Shown piece by piece: positions 1 through 7,498 of a stretch of 37,563 nt of DNA (the stretch's first letter is position 1; each line of letters starts with the position of its first letter). The DNA comes from Limobrevibacterium gyesilva. Lineage in GTDB: Bacteria; Pseudomonadota; Alphaproteobacteria; Acetobacterales; Acetobacteraceae. A program made the position numbers and the translations under genes. The notes below the pieces were generated by a model. That model worked only from the letters and a program-made list of their open reading frames with translations. It had not been told where the DNA came from and made no database searches. The stretch covers positions 1-37,563 of the forward strand of contig NZ_JAPDNT010000038.1 in the NCBI RefSeq assembly GCF_025989185.1. Direction: 5' to 3'.

Positions 1-1
1 G

Positions 2-123
2 ATTTCAAGGATGACCGACATTGTTTCAGGTGGCGAGGTCATCTCTGTCGACGATTCGCTGAACCAGTACAAGCGAAACTGCACCGAAAGTGCGGAAGAG
101 CCCCTTTTGCAGGCCGATTGACA
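2..123. repeat. Contig-end inverted repeat, left copy
   Basis: These 122 bases are the exact reverse complement of 37442..37563 at the other end of the window; the match stops at base 124. Read on the plus strand it holds an open frame entering from outside and ending with TGA at 118-120 (about 39 codons, ending ...EEPLLQAD). Read outward on the minus strand it starts TGTCAATCGGCCTGCAAAAG, which is reminiscent of the ends of IS21-family elements; that family call is from memory and weak. The length is close to a large assembly k-mer, so the contig may simply stop where a multicopy element begins. Confidence 0.85.
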
Positions 124-188
124 CCCTCGAACTCAAAGCGGCCTGAATACGTCAACCGCTGACGTCAAGGATGGTGATCCGCTGACGC

Positions 189-260
189 TTACCGCTCGTC
201 CGCAGGAAGGCCAAGCAATCTTGCATGTGCCGCCTCGCTCAGCAGCCGTCGTCTTGCCAT
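189..260 (-). pseudogene. Tn3-family transposase N-terminal remnant
   Basis: A 23-residue minus-strand frame starts MARRRLLSEAAHARLLGLP and ends ADER before TAA. This matches the usual start of Tn3-family TnpA proteins (arginine-rich start, then a short helix and a PxDE/R motif before the conserved RHYTL region). A GGGAGA ribosome-binding-like stretch lies about 11 bases upstream of the ATG, so the start looks native. All of the remaining roughly 950 residues are missing. A second Tn3 scrap lies near 12.3 kb. The call rests on a short match and is tentative. Confidence 0.45.
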
Positions 261-734
261 CGCGTCATCTCCCGTCTGCGGCGCGTGGCTCGTCCAGCCC
301 TGTGCGCCAATCGACCCTTGATGGCCGAGGTAGGACTGGTCCGAAATCCTGCATCATCGACCGCAGTGCGAGCCGGCCGGGATGATTGAGAGACAAAAAG
401 CCGGACAGAGCACCTGTGTTGCCGGTCGGCTACGCCCAGGTCTGTGCTCTCGGCCAGAACATCGCCATGCAGCGGGACGCCCCCTCCGCCAAAGATCGCT
501 GCTCAGGTGACAATGTTCACCGCGCGTTCCGGTCTATGGTGCGTAAAACGCACTTCCGTGTCGTGACCCCAAGCTGGTGCCAGAGCGCAGCTGATCGACC
601 GGCGCGGCCGGGCAGTCTCGGTAAAATCTGTTATCAAGAGTAAACGCCGGGGCAGAAGAGGGGTTGCCGCGCCGACGTCATCCGTGCCGCCTTAGCCGGC
701 TTTCGCCGCCGCTTGGAAGCCAAGTGATAATGGC
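261..734. other. Gene-poor stretch with possible Tn3 terminus
   Basis: No convincing gene is seen here. At 538-570, read on the minus strand, the sequence begins GGGGTCACGACACGG and contains the hairpin GTGCGT-aaa-ACGCAC (539-553). Tn3-family ends also begin GGGG, and the tnpA scrap at 189-260 points away from it as expected for a left terminus. No second copy of this end was found in the window, so the assignment is a guess. Confidence 0.25.
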
Positions 735-1406
735 TCAGTCTTTTGGCAAGCCCGGCTTTGAGCGCCGCCGCCGGATCAGCCCGAGTGCGAGAACCCCGGT
801 GCCCATCAGGGCCAGGCTTTCCGGCTCGGGCACACCGTCCGACGTGAGGGTGATCGTCAGTAGCGGGTTTTCTACTTCCGTGAAGTCGTTCGGAATCTCC
901 GGCCCGGTATCCGATGTGAAGGAAATGGTGAAGGCATTCACGAAGACGCTGTCATCCCCGATGGAACGCGTCCTCTCCGGCACCCTGAAGGTGCCGCTCT
1001 CGCCGGTCACCGCACCCGGCACACCAGCGACGGTCAGCCTGTCGGCCTGACCTGACCTGAAATTTGCGGTGAGCACCCTGAAATCATTCTCACCCTGGTC
1101 TGATGGCTCTGGGTCGTTCACGGGCGCATCGGAGGTGAGGATGCCGGTGATGAGGCTTACTTCGATGGTATCGCTTTCTCCCCCCAACCGGTCCGTCAAT
1201 TTGAAAGTCTGCGGTTCGAGGCGGAAATTCACGCCGTTCGCGGTCTCCTCCGCTTCGAGGAGGCTGAAGGAGGACACCGGCACCGCCTGGCCGAGTATGT
1301 TCTCCATCACGACGTCGCTGGCCGCCTGTGCATGCGCCGAACCGGCGTCCAGTGCGCACCACAGTGGCAGCGCGCCGAAGACCATCCAATGTGCGCTTTT
1401 CATCAT
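735..1406 (-). CDS. PEP-CTERM sorting domain protein
   Basis: This 223-residue exported protein begins MMKSAHWMVFGALPLWCAL and has a signal peptide ending around AHAQA. The middle is acidic, Ser/Thr-rich and beta-like, with no recognised catalytic motif. The C-terminus carries the sorting signal VPEPESLALMGTGVLALGL followed by RRRR: a PEP motif, one membrane helix and a basic tail. Such proteins are processed by an exosortase and sent to the cell surface or an exopolysaccharide layer; no exosortase lies in this window. I chose the ATG at 1406 because GGGGGAA lies just upstream and the signal peptide follows directly; a longer frame to 1511 adds an unlikely leader. The surface role is inferred from the sorting signal. 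Confidence 0.85.
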   Translation of the reverse strand: MMKSAHWMVFGALPLWCALDAGSAHAQAASDVVMENILGQAVPVSSFSLLEAEETANGVNFRLEPQTFKLTDRLGGESDTIEVSLITGILTSDAPVNDPEPSDQGENDFRVLTANFRSGQADRLTVAGVPGAVTGESGTFRVPERTRSIGDDSVFVNAFTISFTSDTGPEIPNDFTEVENPLLTITLTSDGVPEPESLALMGTGVLALGLIRRRRSKPGLPKD

Positions 1407-1622
1407 GCGTTCCCCCGGGTGTGACGGCGTGCCGCACACGGTGGCTGGGCGGGCCGAGGCCCTTTGCGCTGCGCCAGGCGTGGCGCTGAAAGTGGTGTTT
1501 GACCCGACCATTCATGTCCGGTCACGCTAGGGCATAATATTAGGATTCTCCGTGCCCCCGAGGCCAGACAATTCACGGAGGGTTGGGTTTAATTCCTAGT
1601 GGCCCGATCCTGACGCTTGAGC

Positions 1623-1912
1623 TCAGGGTTTCGGGACCTCCATCCCCGCGTGGGCCGCGAGCTGCTCGACGGCTTCGGAGAAGCCCACCCCCCTCGGTCC
1701 GCAAGACGAAGCTGATCACGTCGCCATGCTCACCGCAGCCGAAGCAGTGGAAAGCATCGTCGTAGACGGAGAAGGACGGCATCTTTTTGCCGTGGAACGG
1801 GCAGCAGCCCTTCATGTGTCGTCCGGAGCCGTCAAGCGGGACCTTCCGGCCGATCAGCGTGGTCAGCCGGGCGCGCGCGCAGATCCTCCAGGAAGGCGGT
1901 CGGAAACGCCAT
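1623..1912 (-). pseudogene. dnaG: DNA primase zinc-finger remnant (two frameshifts)
   Basis: Starting at the ATG at 1912, MAFPTAFLEDLRAR is followed, after a one-base loss in a GC repeat (about 1868-1880), by LTTLIGRKVPLDGSGRHMKG, CCPFHGKKMPSFSV and FHCFGCGEHGDVISFV. This is the DnaG N-terminal CHC2 zinc-binding domain, with the CPFH and CFGCG ligand motifs intact. A one-base gain in the C-run at 1688-1693 then shifts the frame again; the next frame reads GFSEAVEQLAAHAGMEVPKP and stops at 1623-1625. The whole polymerase domain is absent (the intact protein is about 600 residues). This is surely not the cell's working primase. It is either a mobile-element relic or debris from rearrangement. 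Confidence 0.8.
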
Positions 1913-2173
1913 CATGCGACTCCTTAGCCCCAGACAGGGCGCGGGAACGTAGCATTTTCAGTTCATACCTTGGAGCGGCAATCTTGCGGTTGGCTATTCA
2001 GTGGCAGGCGGCAACCGATAAGCCGGATTATCACGCGCTAAATCGGTGGGACTCCGGCTGGTTTAGGGGGGCGAGTTCTGCATCTGACTTATGCAACGGA
2101 AAAGCACGGCCGGATCAACGGGCCGCTCTCGTTGCAGGTGTGTTGATCTTCGCAATCGTCAGGCGCGCTCCCG

Positions 2174-2575
2174 CTATTCGTCTTTGAGCCTGAACGTCGC
2201 AATCGGCGGGTCCACATACCAGGGCCGGATTGTGTCGCCGCCAGTATCGATCCCCAGCCAAAAGCCCCTCGCGGGTTCTTCGGCCCAGCCGGCGCAGCAC
2301 GCATCGAGCGCCGCCGACAGGGCGTCCTCCCACAGCTTGGCCAGCCGGTGTTCTTCCTCGGTAATGTCGTTGATCGGCTGAAGGTCGCCATCCAACATGA
2401 TGAAGTCCCGGCTGGCGTTCGCAGCCATGGCGGCTTCGAGATCGATGTCGCCGTCGCGGCGCAGCACCGCCTCCGCAGCCGATAGGCCGCGCGCAAGCTC
2501 GTCCTCCCGCGCGCCCTCCACATGCAGGATGAGTTTCGGGCGGGGTCGTCTGGGATCGTTCACGCCATCCGGCAT
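2174..2575 (-). CDS. Conserved-looking hypothetical protein
   Basis: The 133-residue soluble acidic protein starts MPDGVNDPRRPRPKLILHVE. I do not recognise a family. It has a central helix-rich part (EEEHRLAKLWEDALSAALD) and ends with a beta-like stretch containing WLGIDTGGDTIRPWYVDPP. No signal peptide or membrane segment is present. It begins 27 bases after the stop of the SRAP gene on the same strand and is the last gene of a compact run starting near 4.75 kb. Codon use matches the neighbours and no other long frame competes well, so I treat it as real. Confidence 0.65.
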   Translation of the reverse strand: MPDGVNDPRRPRPKLILHVEGAREDELARGLSAAEAVLRRDGDIDLEAAMAANASRDFIMLDGDLQPINDITEEEHRLAKLWEDALSAALDACCAGWAEEPARGFWLGIDTGGDTIRPWYVDPPIATFRLKDE

Positions 2576-2602
2576 CTCAGGTCCTCCGTCTTTCCTCGTA
2601 GG

Positions 2603-3292
2603 TCACAGAAGCCGGCCCGCGGGCCCCGCGGCGCTCTGCTGCGGATCGTCGGTCTTGCCCCCCTGGGCCACGATCCGCAGCGCGCCATCTGGCAATGGTC
2701 GTTGCAACTTCAACGCCTCCGCTGGCGGCGCCGTCATCCAGACATCAACTTCCTCGGTCGTGCGCAGGATTACCGGCATGGCCCTTGGGTGGAATGCCTC
2801 GATTTCAGAGTTGGGATCGATGGTCAGAAAGCCGAAGATGTCGTTGGTCGTCTCGCCTTCCTTGACTTTTCGTACCGATGTCGAGCGGGTCCAGATGCCG
2901 GCGAAACATGCCAGCGGCCGCGTTTCATCGAAGGCGAACCACACCGGAGCTTTGCCCCCGAACGTGCCGTTGTCGGGCTCGGCAAAGCTGTTGAACGGCA
3001 CGACGCAGCGGCTTTCGACGCCGAGCCAGCGCCGCCAGTGCGGCGACCCAGGATTGCGCACGTTGGTGACGCCAGGATCGGAGTTCTTACCCTCAAGGAA
3101 CTTGGGCGGCGTCGGCATACCCCAGCGCGCCATCGCCAGCTCACGGCCAGCGGCAGAGTTGCGCACGATCGGCGCGCTGTAGTCCGGGTAGATACCGGGC
3201 TGCGGCGGCAGGTTGCCGGTGTTGTCCACGCCGACCTTGAACAGCCGCCGGATCGCCTCCTGGTTCGTGGTCATGGAGTAGAGGTTACACAC
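2603..3292 (-). CDS. SRAP (HMCES/YedK-like) abasic-site protein
   Basis: This 229-residue protein belongs to the SOS response-associated peptidase family. In that family a cysteine exposed at position 2 forms a thiazolidine crosslink with abasic sites in single-stranded DNA, shielding them. I start it at GTG 3292, giving (M)CNLYSMTTNQEAIRRLF; this places Cys at residue 2. The other expected active-site positions are visible: Asn in TNVRNPG, Glu in PFNSFAEPD and His in FHPRAMPVIL. Its start overlaps the end of the second SRAP-like gene by eight bases, implying translational coupling. A longer open frame upstream to 3742 would bury the cysteine and is rejected. Confidence 0.88.
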   Translation of the reverse strand: MCNLYSMTTNQEAIRRLFKVGVDNTGNLPPQPGIYPDYSAPIVRNSAAGRELAMARWGMPTPPKFLEGKNSDPGVTNVRNPGSPHWRRWLGVESRCVVPFNSFAEPDNGTFGGKAPVWFAFDETRPLACFAGIWTRSTSVRKVKEGETTNDIFGFLTIDPNSEIEAFHPRAMPVILRTTEEVDVWMTAPPAEALKLQRPLPDGALRIVAQGGKTDDPQQSAAGPAGRLL

Positions 3293-3914
3293 GGGCGGCC
3301 TTCCCACGATGTGCCGATGCCGCCGGCGACCTTCTCGCGCGGATCGGCTTGAGCACAAGCACGTCGTCGGCGGACGGCCGCAGAAGGGCCGCGGGATCAC
3401 CAGGCGCCTCCCCAAGCCATACCGCCCAATCCGCCTCATCGAGCACCAGCGGCATGCGGTCATGAATTTCCGCGACGGCGCCGGTGGCCGACGTCGTGAT
3501 GATGCAATAGGTGCGTTCGATCTCGCCGTTGGGGCGCCTGAACGCTTCCCACAGCCCTGCGATCGCCATCGGCTGGCCGTCGTTGCGAGAAATGGCATAC
3601 CGCCGTCCCGGCTCGCCGACCGTCCGCCGCTGGTAGTATTCGGTCGCGGGCACGATCGCCCGGCGATGCCGGAAAGCATCACCAAACACGGGATGCGCGG
3701 CGACGGCTTCTGCGCGGGCGTGGATCGGTCGCGGCGCCTCATCAGGGTCTGTCGTCGCGTGCGGCAATAGTCCCCACGTCAGCCAATCGAGATGCCGCTG
3801 CCGCGTCTCGGGGTGCAACCGGATCACCTGTCCCGGCCGGCCGGGGCCGGCCCCCGATCCGAAATCGAGGCCGCCTTGCTCCCTGTCCGACCATCCCGCC
3901 GCGGTTGCCGTCAT
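3285..3914 (-). CDS. SRAP-like protein lacking catalytic cysteine
   Basis: The 209-residue product is a second SRAP-family member. The body is typical: RLHPETRQRHLDWLTWGLLP, HARAEAV, FRHRRAIVPATEYYQR (Glu position kept) and EIHDRMPLVL (His kept). The usual MCGR start and the following 40 or so residues, including the NxAPTQ stretch, are replaced by MTATAAGWSDREQGGLDFG, so the crosslinking Cys2 is missing. The normally conserved NARAE reads HARAE. No in-frame upstream start supplies an MC. It precedes and overlaps the apparently active SRAP gene by eight bases. It could be a DNA-binding partner of it, or a decaying duplicate; the intact 209-codon frame favours a kept function. Confidence 0.8.
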   Translation of the reverse strand: MTATAAGWSDREQGGLDFGSGAGPGRPGQVIRLHPETRQRHLDWLTWGLLPHATTDPDEAPRPIHARAEAVAAHPVFGDAFRHRRAIVPATEYYQRRTVGEPGRRYAISRNDGQPMAIAGLWEAFRRPNGEIERTYCIITTSATGAVAEIHDRMPLVLDEADWAVWLGEAPGDPAALLRPSADDVLVLKPIRARRSPAASAHRGKAARV

Positions 3915-3933
3915 CGCTCTCAATCCTATTCGG

Positions 3934-4278
3934 TCACCACGAACGTGACGCCAGCGGCGGCCGCGGCCAGGGGTTCGACGTGTCCACGACCGTGACCTGG
4001 CGCAACTTTCTGGCGCTTTTTCCGTAGATGGCAACCTTCACCAGCGTCACCAGCCTTGGCCTGCCGCGGCACTTCCCTGCGCCACGGAAACCGTCGCACC
4101 GCAAGCGCAGCATGAGGTCGATAAGCCGCACCCGGGTGCCATGTTGCTTGGCCATGTAGTCCAGCGGCAGAACGCTGTGTCTGCGGCACCGCTCGCACTG
4201 GATATGGAGCCGCCAGCCCTTCATGTCGCCTATCGGCGTCGCCGGCACCGGGTCGGCGTTGAAGGACAGTTCGGGCAT
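3934..4278 (-). CDS. Hypothetical protein with zinc-ribbon-like cysteines
   Basis: This 114-residue protein starts MPELSFNADPVPATPIGDM. It carries CERC near residues 29-32 and a later pair in RCDGFRGAGKCRGRP, an arrangement that could bind zinc, followed by a basic, beta-rich tail (KVAIYGKSARKLRQVTVVD). There is no signal peptide. It begins three bases after the stop of the 69-residue gene and ends 20 bases before the SRAP-like start, so it belongs to the same transcription unit. I do not recognise the family; a small nucleic-acid-binding protein would fit the SRAP context, but that is inference. Confidence 0.65.
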   Translation of the reverse strand: MPELSFNADPVPATPIGDMKGWRLHIQCERCRRHSVLPLDYMAKQHGTRVRLIDLMLRLRCDGFRGAGKCRGRPRLVTLVKVAIYGKSARKLRQVTVVDTSNPWPRPPLASRSW

Positions 4279-4281
4279 GAG

Positions 4282-4491
4282 TCACTGGCCGTGCCTCACG
4301 GGCGCGCGCACGACCTCCAGGCCGGCACCGTGCAGCGCCTCGACCAGATACTGCGCGCACACGCCGCAGAGGAGCATGTCGGCCGACCGCGGCAGCCGTC
4401 CACTGCGCGCGATCGCCGCCCGTAGCGTCTCGACCACCTCTTCGTCCGGCACCGCAGGGTGACGTTCGGGAAACAGGCTTTCCTGGATCAT
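4282..4491 (-). CDS. Small hypothetical protein
   Basis: A 69-residue protein starts MIQESLFPERHPAVPDEEVV. It is mostly helical, with an LLCGVCAQYLVEAL stretch containing a CxxC pair. The frame is followed after three bases by the next gene in the run. I do not recognise a family. It is the second or first gene of the SRAP operon, depending on whether the 66-codon frame at 4549-4749 is real. Confidence 0.6.
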   Translation of the reverse strand: MIQESLFPERHPAVPDEEVVETLRAAIARSGRLPRSADMLLCGVCAQYLVEALHGAGLEVVRAPVRHGQ

Positions 4492-4548
4492 AGGGGCGGA
4501 ACATAAAGAGAACCTCAGGGCCGAGTCGAGGCCGAAAAGCAGGCCGCG

Positions 4549-4749
4549 CTAGAAGTCGAAGCGAAATTGCCGCCGGTCGTAGATGGTGCGGCTGCGCCGA
4601 CCGTCCGGGCGCTCGGTTTCGGTCGGCGGCTCGGGGCGCTCGCGGCGCAACCAAGCCTCCGTCCAGCGCCTCCGTCGCGCGGCATAGGCGGCCAGGAACG
4701 GTTCAATGAACGCCCGGATCGTAAGACTGGTCCTGCGCCGCTCCAGCAT
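4549..4749 (-). CDS. Small basic hypothetical protein
   Basis: A 66-residue highly basic frame starts MLERRRTSLTIRAFIEPFLA, runs through an Arg/Trp-rich helix (RRRRWTEAWLRRE) and ends DRRQFRFDF. It sits 57 bases upstream of the next gene of the SRAP unit, on the same strand. A much longer frame continues upstream to 5607 but reads as low-complexity shadow of clpS, so I use the internal ATG. No family is recognised; the acidic-Pro middle and strong Arg content would suit a nucleic-acid contact, which is only a guess. Confidence 0.45.
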   Translation of the reverse strand: MLERRRTSLTIRAFIEPFLAAYAARRRRWTEAWLRRERPEPPTETERPDGRRSRTIYDRRQFRFDF

Positions 4750-5103
4750 GGCGGATGTGCCTGCCTGTCCGAGTTTTGAGGATCGCCGTCTACAAATGGT
4801 ACGACCGCGAGGGCTATGTTGCAAAACCTGCATACGCCTCGCCGGCGATGTTCCGCGGCGGCCCGAGGGGAGGGCCTTCGCACGCCTGGAGGATGCCGGC
4901 TCACAGCGGATGCTGGAGAAAGCCGGCTTTGAGCGGGTGCGGTTCGTCCCCGGAAGGAATCGAGCCGTACGGGCGACTTGGGAACCGCGGGCGCAAATGC
5001 AGTGCCAGGCGCCGCAATGCCTGGTGCCACCAACGTGCAAAACAGCCAGCCCGGCTTCCCATATGAGGCCGAACGGCTGGTTCTGATGACCGGAGCGTCG
5101 CCG
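4750..5103. other. Intergenic region, possible GNAT scrap
   Basis: No complete gene is seen between the SRAP operon and clpS. In one plus-strand frame, residues coded at about 4880-4960 read DAGSQRMLEKAGFERVRFVP, which resembles the C-terminal part of GNAT acetyltransferases (N/D-xxSxxxLEKxGF). Flanking residues do not extend the match, so this is a weak call. The clpS promoter must lie here but no clear -35/-10 pair stands out. Confidence 0.25.
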
Positions 5104-5409
5104 ATGAGTGACATCATCATCACGCCAAAAACCAGGATCCAGGTAAAATCCGACCGGCCCCGTCTTCACAAGGTCATCCTGGTCAACGACGACTACACGC
5201 CTCGCGAGTTTGTCGTCACGGTCCTGAAGGCGGAATTTTGCATGAGCGAAGACCAGGCGCAGCGGGTAATGATCACAGCACATCGGCGCGGGGTGTGCGT
5301 CGTCGCCGTCTACACGAAGGATGTCGCGGAAGCCAAGGCGACGGCCGCGACAGAGGCAGGTCGCCGCAAAGGCTATCCACTCTTGTTCACGACCGAACCG
5401 GAGGAATAG
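5104..5409 (+). CDS. clpS: ATP-dependent Clp protease adaptor ClpS
   Basis: The 101-residue protein is a ClpS N-degron adaptor, which hands proteins with destabilising N-terminal residues to ClpAP. The core motif KVILVNDDYTPREFVVTVL (residues 22-40 or so) contains the conserved NDDYTPxxFV pocket, and AHRRGVCVVAVYTKDVAE matches the hydrophobic half. The ending GYPLLFTTEPEE is typical of alphaproteobacterial members. I chose ATG 5104 (MSDIIITPKTR) because it gives the normal length; upstream in-frame ATGs at 4978 and 5086 add a low-complexity leader. No clpA follows, which is usual for a second, stand-alone ClpS; the expected partner must lie elsewhere. Confidence 0.92.
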   Translation: MSDIIITPKTRIQVKSDRPRLHKVILVNDDYTPREFVVTVLKAEFCMSEDQAQRVMITAHRRGVCVVAVYTKDVAEAKATAATEAGRRKGYPLLFTTEPEE

Positions 5410-5554
5410 CCGTGAGCCACTGCGTCGGCCGGGTTCTGCGGATCGGCAAAGCAGATTTGAGACATTCGTCGCGGCCAGGGCGCTTGCCCGCGGCTGGAGG
5501 TGCAGCCGGGCGAGGAACATCATCCGCGCGTGCCAGGAACAAACTGCCGTCGAA

Positions 5555-5635
5555 CGGCTTGCCCCGAACAAAATACGCCCGCTGGATCTTCGCGACCGTC
5601 TCCACAAGCGAAGTCGTGCGTGCTCGCCTTACCAT
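5555..5635 (-). pseudogene. IS21 family IstA N-terminal remnant
   Basis: Directly after the stop of the decarboxylase relic, a minus-strand frame starts MVRRARTTSLVETVAKIQRA and continues YFVRGKP. This matches the start of IS21-family IstA transposases, whose first helix-turn-helix reads VETVAKIRRAYFVxGK. After about 27 residues the similarity ends. The DDE domain and istB are absent. The match is short but distinctive. Confidence 0.45.
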
Positions 5636-6399
5636 TCAGGTAGCGGGAACCTTCGCGATCTCCTCATCGAGGATCGATATGGCAAAAGACAATGAATGCA
5701 TACCGGTGAAGCACGCTAGCTCCAAGGTTTCCATGATCTCATCCACTGTAGCCCCATGCTCCATAGCCGCGACTATGTGGATACGCACTCCTGGCTCAAA
5801 CAAGTGCGTTGCTGAACCATCGACCGCCACAAAGATCAGCTCGACCGTCTTCAAGTCCAGCGGGCCACTCGCGCGTACAGTAGCCCCGATGTTGGCGAAC
5901 GCTGCGAGGAAGTCGGGATCGAGCACCAACATCGATGTAAAGTTCGGGGGCCAGTAACCACGTACCCTCACCCACTCATCCTGCACTTCCTTCGCTCGCG
6001 GCGACAGGTTGAGTAGGTCAAGGGGTTTGCCCATGCGATCCAACTCTTCCATCAGAATGGGCACTGAAAAACTCGTGGTATGGATGCCGAGGATCGAGAT
6101 GAGACCTAGGACCTCCTGTATCTCTGCCCTCGTGGCACCCAGCCGCAGGGCATTGGGATATGTGCCCGAACGGCTGGTTCGTACATGTGGGTCATCGCGG
6201 CATTGACTGCGATCGAGATCAGTTCCTTTGTCTTCGGCGCTAGCGGGCCACGTCGGTAAGGCACCGAGCTGAAATTGAGAAATGCCTCGAAGTACTCCGG
6301 GACAGCCCGGAGCACGGAGTCCCACATCGGATTCCAGGAACCTCGCACGCGTACGAACTCGTCCTTGAGGCGGGTCTGTGCTTCAGTGAGATCGGACAT
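5636..6399 (-). pseudogene. Two-domain carboxymuconolactone decarboxylase-like, frameshifted
   Basis: From ATG 6399 (MSDLTEAQTRLKDEFVRVRG) the first CMD/AhpD-like domain runs to EPAVRAHIP. A one-base loss in the GGG run at about 6153-6157 then breaks the frame. The next frame carries on NALRLGATRAEIQEVLGLIS and the second CMD domain (EWVRVRGYWPPNFTSM ... ATVDEIMETLELACFTGMHS) to the stop at 5636. The two halves join without any gap in the family pattern, so this was one protein of about 250 residues. CMD proteins act in protocatechuate breakdown or as peroxide-linked reductases; a CxxC redox pair is not visible here. A sequencing error cannot be ruled out. Confidence 0.75.
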
Positions 6400-6618
6400 T
6401 TGCTGGATGATCCTTTTGTCTGACTTCTCCTCAACGTCTTCGGTCGATAGGCCAGGACGTATCTCGCAGACGAGCCTTCCAGTTGGCTGGTCCTCCCTTC
6501 TACCTGATCGGTTGGACGAAGTCCTCCATAACCTTTTAGGCCGGTCTGGGAACCTCCGAATGGTTCCCATAAGACGTATCGAGTCCAGATTCATGCTTCT
6601 TGGACGAGAAGAACTCGG

Positions 6619-7390
6619 TTACCAGGTCGCGTGGACAAAGCCGATCCACAGTTTGATTGCGGCGAGCTTGGCGAAGCCGAGGAAGCTATTTGCGGTGTGG
6701 TCGTATCGGGTGACGACGCGTCGGCTGTTCTACAGGCGGTTGATGAAGCGTTCAATCCAGTTGCGAAGCGCGTAGAGGGTGCGGTTGACCGAATGCTGCA
6801 CGCGGCGGTTGCTTTTGGTCGGGATCTCGGGCGTGCTCGCCACGAGCTCGGACATCCTCACGGATGGCGTCGCTGTCATAACTGCGGTCGGCGAGGAGCA
6901 CGTCGGGATCGACGTCGTGCTCGGCCATCGGGTCGGCGAAGTCGGTGCTGTCGTGGGTCTCGCCGGGCGTTAGCAGCAGCGCCACCGGACGACCCTCAGC
7001 GTTGGTCCGAAGGTGGATTTTGGTCGAGAAGCCGCCGCGAGAACGGCCAAGAGCCTGGTTCTCAGTCCCCTTTTGCCCCGGCTGCACAGTGGTGTGCCCG
7101 GACGATGGCGCTGTCGACCATTTGCATCGCCTCACCACCTCCGCCCTCCGCAAGCGCCGCCAGCAGCAGGTCCCACAGGCCGCTTGTCATCCAACGGCGG
7201 AACTGGCGATGCACCGAGTTCCAAAGCTCCTCCGGGAGGTCGCGCCATGGCGCGCCGGTGCGCGCTATCCAGAAGATCGCGTCAAGCATCCGCCTGTGGT
7301 CCCGTGGTGGGCGTCCCCGCAGCGCACCGGTCTCGATCACGAACGGCTCAAAGAACGCCCACTCCTCGTCGCTTAGCCGCCCTTATTCAT
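6619..7390 (-). pseudogene. IS5 family (IS427-like) transposase, degenerate
   Basis: The frame runs from MNKG at 7390 through LSDEEWAFFEPFV, RMLDAIFWIARTGAPWRDLP, VDSAIVRAHHCAAGAKG, then in another frame QALGRSRGGFSTKIHLRTNA and DVLLADRSYDSDAIREDVRA, then a third frame QHSVNRTLYALRNWIERFIN and finally GFAKLAAIKLWIGFVHATW. At least three defects are seen: a lost base just after the ATG (about 7376), an extra base near 6838, and an in-frame TAG at 6730-6732 where Lys is normal. The switch at AAAAGGGG near 7068 may instead be the family's usual two-frame arrangement. The element is dead. No clear inverted ends were found. Confidence 0.8.
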
Positions 7391-7498
7391 GGCATGGCGG
7401 GGATTCGCTTGGCGGGTGTCGCGTAAGCGGCTGATCTTGTTTGCGGATTGGGTGTTGAGACCGATCCACTCACCCGATCATTGCGAGCCACACCCGCC

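Noticed and set aside
386-643. An 85-residue plus-strand frame
   Set aside because: No ribosome-binding site or family pattern is seen, and the composition looks like random high-GC coding.
1548-1580. Stem CTCCGTG/CACGGAG as a terminator
   Set aside because: The stem is only 7 bases with a 19-base loop and no T-run; chance is likely.
3293-3742. Upstream extension of the SRAP gene to 379 residues
   Set aside because: It would place the catalytic Cys far from the N-terminus, contrary to the family mechanism, and is a shadow of the SRAP-like gene.
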